Source of the DNA: Clitopilus passeckerianus
Taxonomy: Eukaryota; Basidiomycota; Agaricomycetes; Agaricales; Entolomataceae
NCBI GenBank assembly: GCA_944990035.1
Contig: CALYLX010000086.1
Location: 1-64,000 of the forward strand
Length of the DNA: 64,000 nt
Direction: 5' to 3'
The notes under the pieces are model-generated. The model made no database searches and was not told where the DNA came from. It saw only the letters and a list, made by a program, of their open reading frames with translations. Shown here piece after piece: positions 45,617 to 57,700 of the stretch. The position numbers were made by a program, and so were the translations under genes. Within the stretch, counting starts at the first letter, position 1. Each line of letters opens with the position of its first letter.

Positions 45617-47159
45617 CAGACCTTTTTGGATGCCTGAGCCATATTGGACTCCTCAGCGATCTGTCTGAGGGCCTCCTTGGCGTGGTCAACACCTTCCATC
45701 ATTCCAATAGCCTCCGACTGCTTCTGGCTCATCTGCAGCAACTTCCTGGCCTTTTCGTTATCGCCTGCCATCTGTCAGACACGCAACCAATTAGAACCAG
45801 CTGATTCCACAAGGTGGGAGGGAGACTCACTCGTCTGATAGCAGCAACATTGAACAACGCGACAGCATAGGCAACTTCACACGTCGGGTCCTGGTACGAA
45901 TGTTGCTGGCGTGTGTTGGTCGCTATATCAAGGGCTTTGAGTGCCCAGGATTCGGCTTGGGTGAGGTCTTGACCTGACCGCCTGAGGATCAACTCCGAGA
46001 GGTTTGACATGAGTTGTGCGCCTACTCGTCCAAGTACAGTCAGCTCCTTGTAACGTGAGATCAGGAAAGGAGGAAACAGACCTCTGCACCGTTCCTCAGC
46101 TGAACTAGTCATAGGGGGAGGAGGGATGAGAATGGAGATAGCGTGGAGGTACAAAGGGAGTGCGTAGTGCTCCTTCCCGTGCTGAGCGTAGAAACTCCCT
46201 AACGCTTCAAACGGCGCAGCAAGGTCCGTCCTCGTAGCCCATTCCGACAACGCGAGCTCCTCCATCATGGCCTTGGTGTTGAAATCGACGCTCGAGTCGA
46301 GTGCCTCGCCCGTCGTGGCCGTCGCCACTTTCTCATCCGCCTCACCTACTCCTGCAGCCTGGGTACCCTCAGGTGAAAGTGAGGTAGAAGCGGACTGAAG
46401 GATAGCTTCAACAGCCCAGGTCAGGTATTCTTCTTCCTCTTTCTCCTTTCCCAGTGCCTGAGCCAGCTCTCCTAGCCTATAGCTGATCGAGATCGCCCTC
46501 AGGCGCTCGGGAGCGCTAAGCGGCTCCTTCGTGCCAATGTCTTGCATTCTTCTGAGAACGTCAACATAGACAACATACGCCTTGTGGGGCTTGTGATGCA
46601 TCTCGAGGATCTCGCCGAGTGCGATGGCAATACCCGATGTCTTGAGGTGGGGAAGAGCACCGAAGGCCTCGTCGGGCAGTGTCTTGGATAGTTCCCAAGC
46701 ACTAGCTACGATTATTAGACGTATGGTTTGAAGGGGAGGGGGATAGAACGCACCGTGCGAAGTACCATGATGCTAGCTCAAGGTCTCCTTTGTGCTTGGC
46801 ACGGAGGCCTGCTCGGAGGTCTTTACGCACTTCAGGCGGCCAGAGGGTCAGTGTTCCGTAGATATCAGAGCTGGAAGGATGGGATTAGATTATAGAAGAA
46901 GTAAAGTAAGCGCGAATACGTACATCCCATAAACCGTCGCTCCCAAGCCTGCAACAAGTAGGAAAGCAAAGAAAGGCGAAAGAGTACCACTCCCACGAGG
47001 TCCATTCTCTGGTGGGATCGTCTGAGTGCTCTGTTTCCTGGCATGTTGAGCTGCCAAACTCTTGAGAGACGTCCGACATGCTTGTACTCCTGTTGGCTTT
47101 GCTAGTGTAGTCCTTAGTCCAAGACGTGCCAGGCTGGAGATACTTGGTCTCAGGCACAT
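45617..47159 (-). CDS. Mitochondrial TPR protein (Mgr3-like)
   Basis: Probably an inner-membrane TPR protein. In yeast, Mgr3 is a substrate adaptor of the i-AAA protease; this assignment is by layout and is tentative. ATG 47159 starts a Ser/Arg-rich, acid-free leader (SSLARLGLRTTLAKPTGVQA) typical of a mitochondrial targeting signal. A single membrane helix follows (LSPFFAFLLVAGLGATVYGM). Then YGTLTLWPPEVRKDLRAGLR, AKHKGDLELASWYFARAWEL and a series of TPR-like helices (ERLRAISISYRLGELAQALG, YALPLYLHAISILIPPPPM, SNLSELILRRSGQDLTQAES, EVAYAVALFNVAAIRRMAGD, ARKLLQMSQKQSEAIGMMEG). The stop is at 45617. An overlapping open frame in another phase at 46885-47157 is a shadow. About 450 aa, complete. 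Confidence 0.8.
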
Positions 47160-47682
47160 TTTGGTTGGCGCCTAGAGTTCGTGCAGTGGCAGATGATTAC
47201 TTGAAGTTGCGCCTTCCAAGGCGTCGATATTGGTAGTGATTATAGACACGTTTATTGGTGCAGATGAGAGATCCTAGGCTTGATGGTGAGGTATAACGGA
47301 GAGAAGCCTTCCACCCAAATGGAGGGTGGTCATGCATATGATGTTGCGGCTTGAGATGTGGCTGTGCCGGCCATGACAGTGTTAACTTTTGAAGCGTTTG
47401 GAGTGAAAAGTCATAAACGGGGAGTTCTTGTTCAACCTGTTCAACGATGCCTAAAAGGAACTGAATACGCTTGTTTTTTTATAATTCGCAAAACGTATAA
47501 GCGCCTAAGTGCTTCGCTTCATTTATAGTTGTGACAGTATTTAAACTTAAAGATCTCTGAGTTAATACTAGTAGCCTGAGTAGTCGATAGAACCTGTTCT
47601 GGACTGAGATAAATACTGTATGCCAATATGAACTGTACCTTCAGACTTGGCTCTATGAAACAGCCCCCCATCGCCGGTACCC
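47160..47682. other. Intergenic
   Basis: About 520 bases with the promoter of the TPR gene and the 3' flank of the NLR gene. No coding sequence recognised. Confidence 0.5.
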
Positions 47683-50600
47683 TTACGCCTGCTTCACCCA
47701 CAGGTCCCAGAATAAGTCGATGATATTGTGGTAACCGTTGAAAATAGCAAGATCAAGAGCTGTGCTGTCTCTCGGGCAGAAAACAGATTCCCCTGTTCTT
47801 GCAGATAAATCCATGGAGGGGTATTCCAAAAGAATTTGGACCACAGATGCCTGACCACCATCACATGCAAAGTGAAGTGCAGTCAGCCCATTCAAGGCTT
47901 TCGCATTAATGTCAATTCCGGGTGAGTCAAGAAGCATTTGGATGACCGACTCATTCCCCTCCCAGGATGCCAAATGAAGCACGGTAATACCATCATCGAT
48001 CGTTGCATTGACATTTGTGCCAGGGGTGTCAAGAAGCAATCGGATGATTGAATTGTGATCGTTCACATATGCAAAGTGAAGCGCAGTCCATCCTTCCTCG
48101 TCCCTTGCGTTGACATCTGCGCCACGCTCAAGAAGTAACTGGACAACCTCCTGGCGGCCCTCTGCAGCAGCTAAATGGAGTGCATGATGTCCACTCAAGG
48201 TCTTTGCACTAATATCTGCCTCTGAGTCACAATGATCGAGAAGCAGCTCCACAACTGATTCTTGTCCATTGAACGATGCAAGGTGGAGTGGGGTATATCC
48301 ATCGAGGGCTCTTGGATCAATGAGCTTGCCAGCATCATGTTCAAGAAGTAGTTGGACGATCCTCCTGTGACCAAGCAAGGCTGCGATGTGGAGTGCAGTG
48401 ACCTCCCTACCAACCTTTACTCCAACATCTATGCCACGAGAGCCCAGAAGCAATTGAACGACTCGCTCAGGATTCCCGCCAGAATTCCCCAAGCACGCAA
48501 GCTGAAGTGCCGTGAAGTTGGGCTTGCAGTCTGATTCTGCGTTGACATCTACGCCTTCTATCTCCAGCAGCAATTCTACCACTGCGGCGTTCCCGTAGCT
48601 TGCTGCAACTTGAAGAGGAGTGGTCCCACCCCGAAATACCATTCGTTCGTTTACATCTACCATGGTTTTACCCATGATGTGCTTTACAACAGGTGCGTGA
48701 CCTCCTATGCATGCGTATTCGAATGGTGTACGCCCAGCCTTGGATGGCTCATTTAGTGAGGCTGGGCTCCTCTCCAGCAAAGTTACAAGGGCATGGAGTG
48801 CCGCAAAATGTGTCATTGTGCCGGTTTCCAAGTGACAAGATTCCGAATCCTGCGGATCGTGACCCCACAGCATCACAACCTGTGGCCCAGAGAGAACGTG
48901 GAGAACTCGTTCAGGAACTCGATTGAGGTGTAGATAGCTTGACTGAGACGTGTGATAGCCGAGATACCAACATGCGTACTTGAGGAATGGGTATGGGGGT
49001 TCGAAATCTTCGAAGTCCTCATAGTCGAAAAGGTCCTGATGATTTAGCTTAGAGAGGTCCAGATATACAGCGCAAATAGTGGCTGCGAATGTGTGTGGAT
49101 CTTTGAATAATCCTGTGTCATAGGAAGAGAAGAAGTCATGCGCGGTAAAGTCTAGGAAAAGCAATCCATGAGCATTTCGTAAAATATTTATACCAGGTGA
49201 AGGCACCTACGTACGAGGCGAACAATTCTGTTCTCTTTATCAATCGTGAGGAGCCCGCAACAGACGGAAAGCAAAATCCGTTCATTTGCCACAGCATCAC
49301 GGTCTAGGTCCGTGGACCCGGTATCGACAGCTAGTGCCTCTAGAAGCTCATCAACCTTTAGTGAGCGGGCGCCATGCGTCACCCATAGAATGGCTCGACA
49401 AGCCAGCCACATCTCTTCCTCGCTTTGTGAGCGAATTCGGTCTAGGGTCCGGTAGTACATGTGTTCTAGAGTGCTTGGTAACTCCTGTATAGCCTTTCGA
49501 AGACTCCTGATAGTGGTGATGCCTCTTAAAGTAGACAACTGGAGTGAAGCAAGCAGAAACCTTGATAGTCGGTGTATCAGTCCAGAATTTCATAAATATC
49601 TCCGGGCGTATACAACTCACATTCCATTCGACTTGCTTTCGACTTGCTCAATAATCTCGGGTAAAACTTCGGGTCTATCCTCGAGTAGTAGTCTGATTTT
49701 GGGAAGCTGGGATATTTCGTGAGTGACGAAAAGACGGAGATCTTCAACTACGGCATGGATATTGAAGTTTGGGCTACGCAGGTTCGGTAGATACAACTCG
49801 CGGGAGGTGACGAATAATGATCGTTGAAACGAGACCAGGATATCAATGAGTTGGTGGCAGACGTCTTCTTTGAGCTCGTCTAAGGCATCCACGACTATGA
49901 AAATCCTAGGAAACAAACTGACCACTCCCCGAACTGCGGCCAGAAGCTCGGATGGGGTAAATGGTGTATTTTTCTGGGTAGAGGGGGCATAGAGCTTTTC
50001 AAAAACATAGCGAGCCGCTGCTTCGTCGCCTTCGACAAGCTGTCTCAGTAATGCAGCAAGGATGCGTGGTACTGAGAGCTCGTCATTAAACCGGCAGTAT
50101 GCATAAATAGCCATAGAGGGGGCCACATTCACTGCTGGAGACGAACTTTCAAGGCCTTCGAGGTGGTGCACGACGATCGACCTAGCAAACGTCAATACGA
50201 GGCCGGAACATGAACTTAACTCAATAGCCTACGTCTGATACGTCTTTCCCGCCCCAGCTGCAGAGTATGATTAGTTGACTGGAGCTGCCATTTTTGGTCA
50301 AAAACACTCACGTATGCCCATTCCCCAGAAAACCCCAGATGTTTCGGCCTTCCAATTCTTGAAAACCGGGCTTTCGATGAGGTGTTGGCCTGTACCAGGT
50401 GACACTTTCTCGAAGGTATCTTTCTGTATCGCACGATAATTTAGTGACGGTTCTGATAACCAGTCAGCTATTTTGCGCTGGATACCTGTCAGGTTGAGGT
50501 CAGTCGAGAGGCAGACAGGCGCCGGTTGAAATCGTCACCTGGCGTATTAGCCTCAACCCGAGGATTGCTAGAATTGACAGTGTTGGTGATGGTTATATTG

Positions 50601-50749
50601 CCGCCAGCTGAGATATTGTTTGAGAGCATCATCATCGTCGCCAGATGGGGCCCAAGTAGGTTCTCGGACGGGAGGGCATGCCTCAGGCGCTTTCCAGTGG
50701 TGGGTTGATCTTCATGATAACTATCTTGAGAGCCTTGTCGGCGTTTCAT
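47683..50749 (-). CDS. STAND NTPase: NACHT domain with C-terminal ankyrin repeats (NLR-like receptor)
   Basis: Fungal NLR-like proteins sense non-self or altered host proteins and can trigger cell death. ATG 50749 was chosen because it begins MKRRQGSQDSYHEDQP; an upstream in-frame ATG at 50872 is less likely. An N-terminal Asn/Gly stretch (NISAGGNITITNTVNSSN) is followed by IQRKIADWLSEPSLNYRAIQ and PGTGQHLIESPVFKNW. The Walker A motif GIPGAGKTS then spans a 16-nt exon (50242-50257). Next come SIVVHHLEG, FPRIFIVVDALDELKED (Walker B), FVTSRELYLPNL (sensor region), the winged-helix-like AIQELPSTLEHMYYRTLDRI, WVTHGARSLKVDELLEAL and FTAHDFFSSYDTG. About nine ankyrin repeats follow (for example GYTPLHLASFNGQESVVELL and GWTALHFAYVNDHNSIIRLL), ending at 47683. 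Roughly 930 aa, apparently intact. Confidence 0.88.
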
Positions 50750-52172
50750 ACGAAAGTAATCGAAGATTGGAATGAGGGGTTCGGGATACAAGGCAGCTGG
50801 AGAGAGATGAAGGCAAGGGAAAGCAAAACAGCGCCAAACGTCCAGGTGCTGTGCAGCTATATGGCGGTGCAAGGGATGGTGAGCAACGGAGAAATCCCGG
50901 AGAGCTTCTAATCCATGTAAAACCTGAGCACGTAGATCTGCTCATTCGGAAAGGCTGTCCAAACAAGATGTGGTTTAGACACCTCGACGAAGAATATGAA
51001 CGACTGCGGAGATTGTATATCATTGATATCTAGGGATAGAGCACATTGACATAGACAGTAGATATTGAATGTCTTCGGGTGTAGTATCGAAAAGTACTGA
51101 GGAACTGGTTGCTCAAGTCGCTGACTTGACAACTGTCTGCTTTGCTCAACGCCTGGGATGACTCATAGTCCGTGGAACCTAGTAGATTTTGGTCGCTTGT
51201 CGCCTGAACGGAGATTAGCAAGGCCGTTCCCTTGAACGATTTGTTTTGCCTCATCAGCTACATAGATGAAATTTCGTATTGCTATGAAGAAATGTCAACG
51301 CCAGGTGAGATGCTAAGCAAGCAATGCTCACGCTCATCGAGGGTATATCATCCAACGCAGCGAAAGAAAGAAGGTTCTTCATACAACAATATGACCAGTT
51401 TGCTTCTCGCTTATTATGGCCAGACGAGTGAGATACAGATGACGGGATTTGAGCTCTTTATTACAGATAGAACAGCTCGATTTTCCTCTCGACGTCTGAT
51501 TCGCCTCATGAACAAAGTGTTGCAAATGGGCTGGTGGATGTCGATCGCTTGTCTTGGTGAGGCTACTTGATTATGGTAGGCGTCAGATTGGGGACGGTGG
51601 CGTTCGCATTTTATCACAAGGATGAACCATCCTGTGTATACAGAAAGACTGCCGCAGTGAACAATTTGTGGTAGGTTTTCTGTCTAACTTCGAAGTTGGG
51701 TCGTCGCGACGATGCCGCTTCTCCGTCACAGGCCGTCACACGAAAGGGTCCACAGAAATCAAGGAATCGCAGTGCGGAAAACGAAACGATCACCAGCGCC
51801 GGTCTCCTCCTTAGACACCGGCTGGACCTCATACTTTAATTCTGACTACTTATGCTTTTGGAACTAGAGCCTCTCTTAACTTCGTCGTATGCTTGTTCAA
51901 CTCATGGCCCGTCCACAAGTTTATGAACCCTTCAAATCTTTTAATGCACTAATTTAAACGGCTTGCCACTGGCAAATAGGTAACAAGTCGGAATTCCAAT
52001 GGTATTTGTATACTATTGAGAACATAGGAGAAATAAGTCACTACTTTCCATCGGGGATCAACTCGGGGCCATATTGGGCTCCTCTTTATGACCATGCACC
52101 AGGAGCCAACCTTCACTTGGAGCGGACCTTTAGTGTGATATAGGTCCTAACAAAGCCGATTAGTATAACCTA
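50750..52172. other. Intergenic, 1.4 kb, no recognised gene
   Basis: Plus-strand frames at 50678-51033 and 51232-51570 are open but short and have no motif. The former ends in RLRRLYIIDI, the latter has no recognisable fold. The region includes the NLR promoter and the 3' flank of the ABCG gene. No transposon ends noticed. Confidence 0.4.
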
Positions 52173-54864
52173 TTACCCATACTTCAGTGCCACGTACAGG
52201 GTGCGGAGGGCTACCACCATAGACACCAGGACACAGGCCCATTTAGCATAGGAAATCCCTCCGATTTCGAGGTAATCAAGAACCTCTTCCCCAGAGATGG
52301 TACATGCCCCTTCGACCGACGAAGGGTAGGCACAAGAGCAAGACCCGTTTGGCCGTTGTTCGCACTGGAATGTAAGGCCTCTCATATCGGACTAAATGAG
52401 TTAATGGGGTCAGCCCGTCGTCTGAATGACGATGAGGCAACGTAGAACTTACATTAGTCAGTAATTCAAACGCGTATTTTGCATAATCGATGTGGTGAAA
52501 CGTGTAGAACCAGAATCGAGGCAGAGTCCGAGCTTTGATGCTAAATACCGTTTTTCTTAATAGGTTCTCATTGAGGTAAGCACGAAGACTTACAAGAAAC
52601 CGCAGAGACACAGTAAAAGTCCGTCGGCGCTGGTGTCTTGTTAGTTACCGCCTTGGACATCCTACAGAAAAGACGCTCACAATGCACTAATGGCTAGACT
52701 TGCCATAAAGCTTGGAATGAGGCTTGCGATAAAGACTGTCTGGCTCTCCCCTACGAGGACAGCGAGAAAGACGAAGACGAGGTATCGAAAGAACGGTCCG
52801 GCACCAGAATGCAATCCCTATACCTCGTGAAAAAAGGCATTGATGGTTTCTAGTTGCACTCACCACAGACCAGTATACGATCAACGTGAATGTGGTTGCG
52901 CATGCAAAAAGGAATGGTAGGTTGATCAAAGTGTTGGCAACCACAAAAGGGAGTGTGCTGTAGAGACCATTCTTGCTTTCCCTATAGTATACGGCACGTT
53001 CTTCCAAGACTTTCCGTGATCAATAGTTAGTATTCGGCTCCCCAACGTCTTATGGAGGGCTCACAGGCTGGAATACAAGCAACTGAAATCTACCATCAGG
53101 CGTCAGTATTCTGTGACATGTACATCTGAGTCGCTGAACTCACACTAGCCAAAAAGCAGGGGATGAAGAAGTGCATAGCAAGCCGATCGTTGATGGTTGA
53201 ATCCTTCAGTCCAAGGCGGACCCAAATGGTGCTAGAAAAGCTGTATTCACAAGAATGAAGACTTGAGTGAGGGAAGGTCATTACCTGACAAAAACTGCCA
53301 TCGCTATAGGCCATGCAGGGATTGGGTTAGTGTCATTAAGTGACTGATTTAGCCTAGAGCTCACCGATATACATGCCACCTCGAACGCCATACGCCTGGA
53401 CACTACGCGAGTAGTGGACAGTAGTTCTTTCTAGTAGAATCCCAACACGACGACCGACATCTGAGAGCCAGCGCTCACATTCCGATGTTAGCTCGACTTG
53501 GTACAAGTCCACCCTTGCTTCGGTCTGACCGACCTGATCATTCGGGGTCGCTGGAAGGGCTGAGATGAAGTAATCATGCATCTCGCCTGGGCAAGCATAC
53601 TTTTCCTCCACCTCCTCCGAAAGTGAAAAATCGTCGTTCAGAAAATTCATTGCATGCTCAAACGGAGTTGTCTGTAGAAGTCAACATTGCATCCCCCACG
53701 AGGAAGCTGGACGACCTACAAAGCGAGGCGTGGGCCGGCCCCATTTCTCGAGATATGCCTCAAGACCGTTGACGCTACCAAGATAGCATGGCTTGCCTTT
53801 CGCCAACATCAGGAGGTTATCGAAGTTGGACATGATTTCCATAGACGGTTGGTGAATCGTGGCTACCACGATCATTCCCTCTGCCAAAGCTAGTTTTCGT
53901 ATAGCAGCAATGACCTCCCTAGCGGCTGTACTATCGAGCTACAGAAAGTTCTAAGTCTCGGTGAGTAAGGTGAGCTGGTCACTTCGCTTACCCCGGAGGT
54001 GACCTCATCTAGGAATAGGATTTGGCTGGTGGGTGCTTAAGTGTATGGGCCAGAAGTCAATGAGGGAGAGGGCTCACGGATATGTCACCATCGCACATGC
54101 TGCAGTGACGCGGCGCTTTTGACCTATTAATATACGCGCGTGGATACAAAAGTTGATGGAAGGACATCAAGGTATGAAGATACTATACATACCGTCTGAT
54201 ATTCCTCTGCCAAACGCGGTACGGATTCGTTGGCCGGCGCAAGATTGCAAGCCCAGAGCACCGACCACTCTGTCTACCCGTTCTAAGACCTCTTTACGCC
54301 CCACGTTGGGAGAACTATGTCATCTATCAATCAGTACCGTAGGTAGCATCTGTAGCGAAAGACGTACTGCAGACGAAGACTGTACACGATCGATTCCCTG
54401 ACAGTCAGAGTTCCCAGAAGAGCGTCCTCCTGCTCCACAAATGCCGAAAGCTTGTGCATACTACGTGCGTTGAGGCGCTGGCCATTGAGTTGGATCTAGT
54501 CCAGAGGATAAATGAATGTCGCTGGCCCAGATAGGATGGTGTTGCCCGTACCGAGTGTCCGGGAGCTGAGGGCTTCCTGAAGGTCATCAGATCGAGAAGT
54601 GTGCTTTTTCCTGGGTAAGCATCAGATAAGCCATTCCTTCGATGGACGAAATACAACGAGCATCCATACCCGCGCCAGAGGGACCCTATAGACAAGAAAG
54701 AGGTTAGCGATGCATACACACAAGCAAATGTAGCCTACCATGATCGCAAGAAGTTCACCAGCGCGGATGGTGACAGAGACATTGTCCACCAAAATGCGTG
54801 ATTGATTTTTCTTAGCAGGCACTTCGTAGGTCAATCCTTCATATGATAGCAAGGATCCAGTCAT
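52173..54864 (-). CDS. ABCG (WHITE-type) half-size ABC transporter
   Basis: NBD-then-TMD half transporter that would work as a dimer to move lipophilic compounds. The start at 54864 gives LSYEGLTYEVPAKKNQSRIL and AGELLAIM. Walker A GPSGAGKSTLLDLM is split by two introns around a 16-nt exon (54670-54685). The signature region reads RGISDGQKRRVTAACAMV, and Walker B reads ILFLDEVTSGLDSTAAREV. The H-loop is VVATIHQPSMEIMSNFDNLL, then LAKGKPCYLGSVNGLEAYLE. After PFEHAMNFLNDDFS-type sequence, the membrane domain occupies about 53.4-52.2 kb (ATTFTLIVYWSVVSA), with a Cys-containing external loop (GSCSCAYPSSVEGACTISGE) and a last helix near WACVLVSMVVALRTLYVALK. It ends at 52173. Unusual: ISDGQ instead of ISGGQ and DEVTSG instead of DEPTSG. 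It shares a divergent promoter with GGPP synthase. Confidence 0.82.
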
Positions 54865-55810
54865 GGTGGCTCAGAGCTAATCTCGTTGGACCAGAGACAA
54901 AGACGTTCAACAGGGGTCAAAAAGTTGGGTGGCCGCGTCTACGGAACCCGAAAGTCAAAGATGGAAAAAAGGGGCCGGTGTTTGCTTTATCTGGGCCAGC
55001 TTTCCCTTTCTGATTTGTTTCTGACAGCCATTAGAAGATAAGAGCAGAATTAGAAACGAGCGTCTAGCCCTCTCGGGAATGATGAAGACTTCATCTTAGT
55101 TGACTGATAGCTTGCATGGTGTTTCTGAAGGGTCCAATTGGTTTTAGAAGGGAGTGCAGTAGATGGCGGTCGGTATGGAAGGGACACCACAAAAGGCAAG
55201 ACCCTTTCCTAGAGCGGCCGATTGGTCCGATGGTTCCGATGCTGGCGTCAACCAATGTCAACTCTTTAACCCTTACCACCATCGTCGTCTATGGCGGGAT
55301 TATCGATCCGAATTCTAGGCTCTGACAGTCAAAAAATGGGGCTTAAATGACTCCCAAGAAATTTCTATTCGCTTATACTGGTTAATAAACTCACCTCTGG
55401 AGATCTGGAGCGCAGAGATATCCTTGCCACTCCAGACTTCGTGAAAGCCTGAACACCGGCAAAGTGCACCTCTTTAAACGTTAGAAGGCGATCTGGCACC
55501 GGGCTGAGCTTTATCTACATTCTCCCTCCTTGAAATTAGGGCTTTGACTGGCGCATCGTGTCTGAGTTCACTACTCGGAAGGACGTGGAAACTCCTCAAG
55601 ACACAAGTCTCTGGAAATTTGAAATCGCTAGCACCATGGAGTTTAGTCTGACATCTTGCATGCTCAAGATATGACGCCTGATCTTCTTTTGACAATTATG
55701 AACCTTCTGGCGGTCATTCCCTGAAACCATTGTCGACGCAAAGACACATACTAGTATAAGAAGCTCCCTCTTCATCCAGACGGAATCAACCCTTATCCGT
55801 GAAACCACTC
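54865..55810. promoter_or_regulatory. Bidirectional promoter region between ABCG and GGPP synthase
   Basis: 946 bases separate two divergently transcribed starts (54864 and 55811). No coding sequence was recognised in it. Such an arrangement would allow co-regulation of transporter and prenyl synthase. No specific operator could be assigned. Confidence 0.4.
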
Positions 55811-57222
55811 ATGTCAATCTACGACAACATCCTCAGTAAACTTGGCGGCGATCAGCCTTGGTCCTTTCAGAACGAAAAGGTAAGCCCCTCCAGAGTTGGT
55901 TCCCAGTCCTAAATCCAACGTCATTACAAGGCTATTTTGGAGCCATATACATACACAGTATCTGCCCCAGGGAAAGATATACGTCGGAAGCTCATCGACT
56001 CCTTTAATCTCTGGCTCAATGTTCCAGATGACGAGTTGGATATCATAGTCAACATCGTGAACATGTTGCACAACGCCAGCTTGCTGTAAGCGTCGCCGTG
56101 GTGGTTCGGTGATCACTTACTGACTACTTCCGCTCACAGTCTTGACGACATCGAAGACGACTCTCAGCTGCGGAGGGGCCAGCCAGGTAATCGCTTCACT
56201 ATTTGACGAACGTTTTCCTCGCTGATCAAATTTCTTTCAGTTGCACACAAAATCTACGGTGTTCCCCAGACCATTAACGCCGCCAACTACGTTTGGCTGA
56301 AATCGTATCTAGAGGTCGCGAGATTACGCCAACTCGACCCCTATAATGCCACAAATTTTGACGCCATTGTTACCGGTGTGTATCGAACTCGCAAACGAGA
56401 TTCGATATCCCATATTGATGGCGAAATCAGAGGAGCTCGTCTGGCTCCACCGTGGTCAAGGCCTCGAAATCTTCTGGAGAGATTCCCTCATCTGTCCCTC
56501 CGAGGAAGAATACATTTCGATGGTCAACAATAGTGAGTTAACCTGGGGCCAGTCTAAGCTTACAGTTAGACTCATTTCGTATCATCAGAAACCAGTGGCC
56601 TCCTACGTATCGGTATTAAACTCATGATGGCATGTGCCACCACAAACGCGGATATGTATGTGTTTTTGGCAGTGCATCTTGGGGTTTGAACTGAATGGCC
56701 ACTTCCTAGCGATTATATTCCTTTGACAAACCTCATTGGAGTCTACTTCCAAATCCGGGATGACCTTATGAACCTCGACAGCACTGAGGTTCGGGAACCT
56801 TTCCCGCTGTCAAAGCCCCAACTAACTTACTCCATTTCTAGTACGCACAAAACAAGGGCTTTGCGGAGGACCTCACTGAAGGGAAGTTCTCATTCCCAAT
56901 CGTACACGGCATCCACGCCGACACTTCGAACCGCCACTTATACAGTTAGTACCTTCATTAATCAGCTCTACACCATCCTGACCGCCCAACCTCGTCCTTG
57001 AAAGACATAATCCAGAAGAGGCCCGAGAACTCAATGCTCAAGGTCCACGCCATTGAATACTTGCGCAACCGGACAAAGTCCTTTGTGTATACCCAAACGG
57101 TTTTGGATTCTTTGGAGGTACAGACTTTGGACGAGATTAGGCGACTTGGGGGTAATCGGGGACTCGATCAGATCCTGCGTTATCTTCATGTCGAAACACA
57201 GAAACCGGAGTCTCCAATCTAA
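55811..57222 (+). CDS. Geranylgeranyl diphosphate synthase
   Basis: Trans-prenyltransferase that elongates FPP with IPP to GGPP, used for protein prenylation and for diterpenoids and indole diterpenes. ATG 55811 starts [20 protein letters not shown], then [20 protein letters not shown] and [19 protein letters not shown]. The first Asp-rich motif is [16 protein letters not shown], preceded by an intron. Then [20 protein letters not shown], an intron that must be removed near 56372-56430 to join DAIVT to [40 protein letters not shown], and the second Asp-rich motif [19 protein letters not shown]. The end has [20 protein letters not shown] and [17 protein letters not shown] with a stop at 57222. 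All catalytic motifs are present. A housekeeping copy is usually found elsewhere; here it lies among specialised-metabolism-type genes. Confidence 0.93.
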
Positions 57223-57394
57223 ATGTCACTGTATTTTTGTAATATTAAATGAGTATTTCAAATGACTATATGTGATTTTTCCCGAGATTAAACATGGAAT
57301 GGACCGAAGGCTACGTCATAGAATTAGAAAGAAACGTAAAAATATTCATTGGAGATAAGTCCCCACCACGAGGTCGACATTCCTCAGAGCAATC

Positions 57395-57700
57395 GACGTC
57401 CAGAGAAGTCACAATTTATGGGTTGGTTGGAAGGGGCAGCTGAGGGATAGCGATATCCCTCAACAAGATCCAGCATCCTGGCTTTGTGTTTCGCTATGTC
57501 GACAGGTACTTTCTTCGCCATTGCAACCACAAGAACTTCGAGAGAGGCATGATATGGTCATAGAATTCAAGAAAACCATCTACATTTCGATGAACACCAT
57601 TCTTGGCAACCAAACTGCCAGGAAACGAGGCCACCGATTTTGTCAATATTCTTTCTCGTAGCATTTCCAGAACATTTCGTATGCTATCAGTGGCACCCGG
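57395..57700 (-). pseudogene. Truncated copy of the 5' part of the neighbouring thioester reductase gene
   Basis: Plus-strand bases from about 57395 to 57660 align by eye, in the same order and orientation, with about 59366-59640, the start region of the reductase gene. Examples: AATTTATGGGTTGGTTGG versus GATTTATGGGTTGGCTGG, GATCCAGCATCCTGGCTTTG versus GATCCAGCATCCTAGCTTTG, and GGAAACGAGGCCACCGAT versus GAAAACCAGGCCACCGAA. Nothing of the NAD-binding core follows, and no open frame is kept. This is a partial direct duplication that has decayed, sitting between GGPP synthase and the intact reductase gene. Confidence 0.65.

Noticed and set aside
46885..47157. 90-codon ORF overlapping the start of the TPR gene
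   Set aside because: Shadow in another phase; the frame from 47159 has the targeting leader and membrane helix and splices to the TPR exons.
56330..56470. Apparent frameshift in GGPP synthase between DAIVT and LHRGQG
   Set aside because: A 58-nt GT-AG intron explains it fully.
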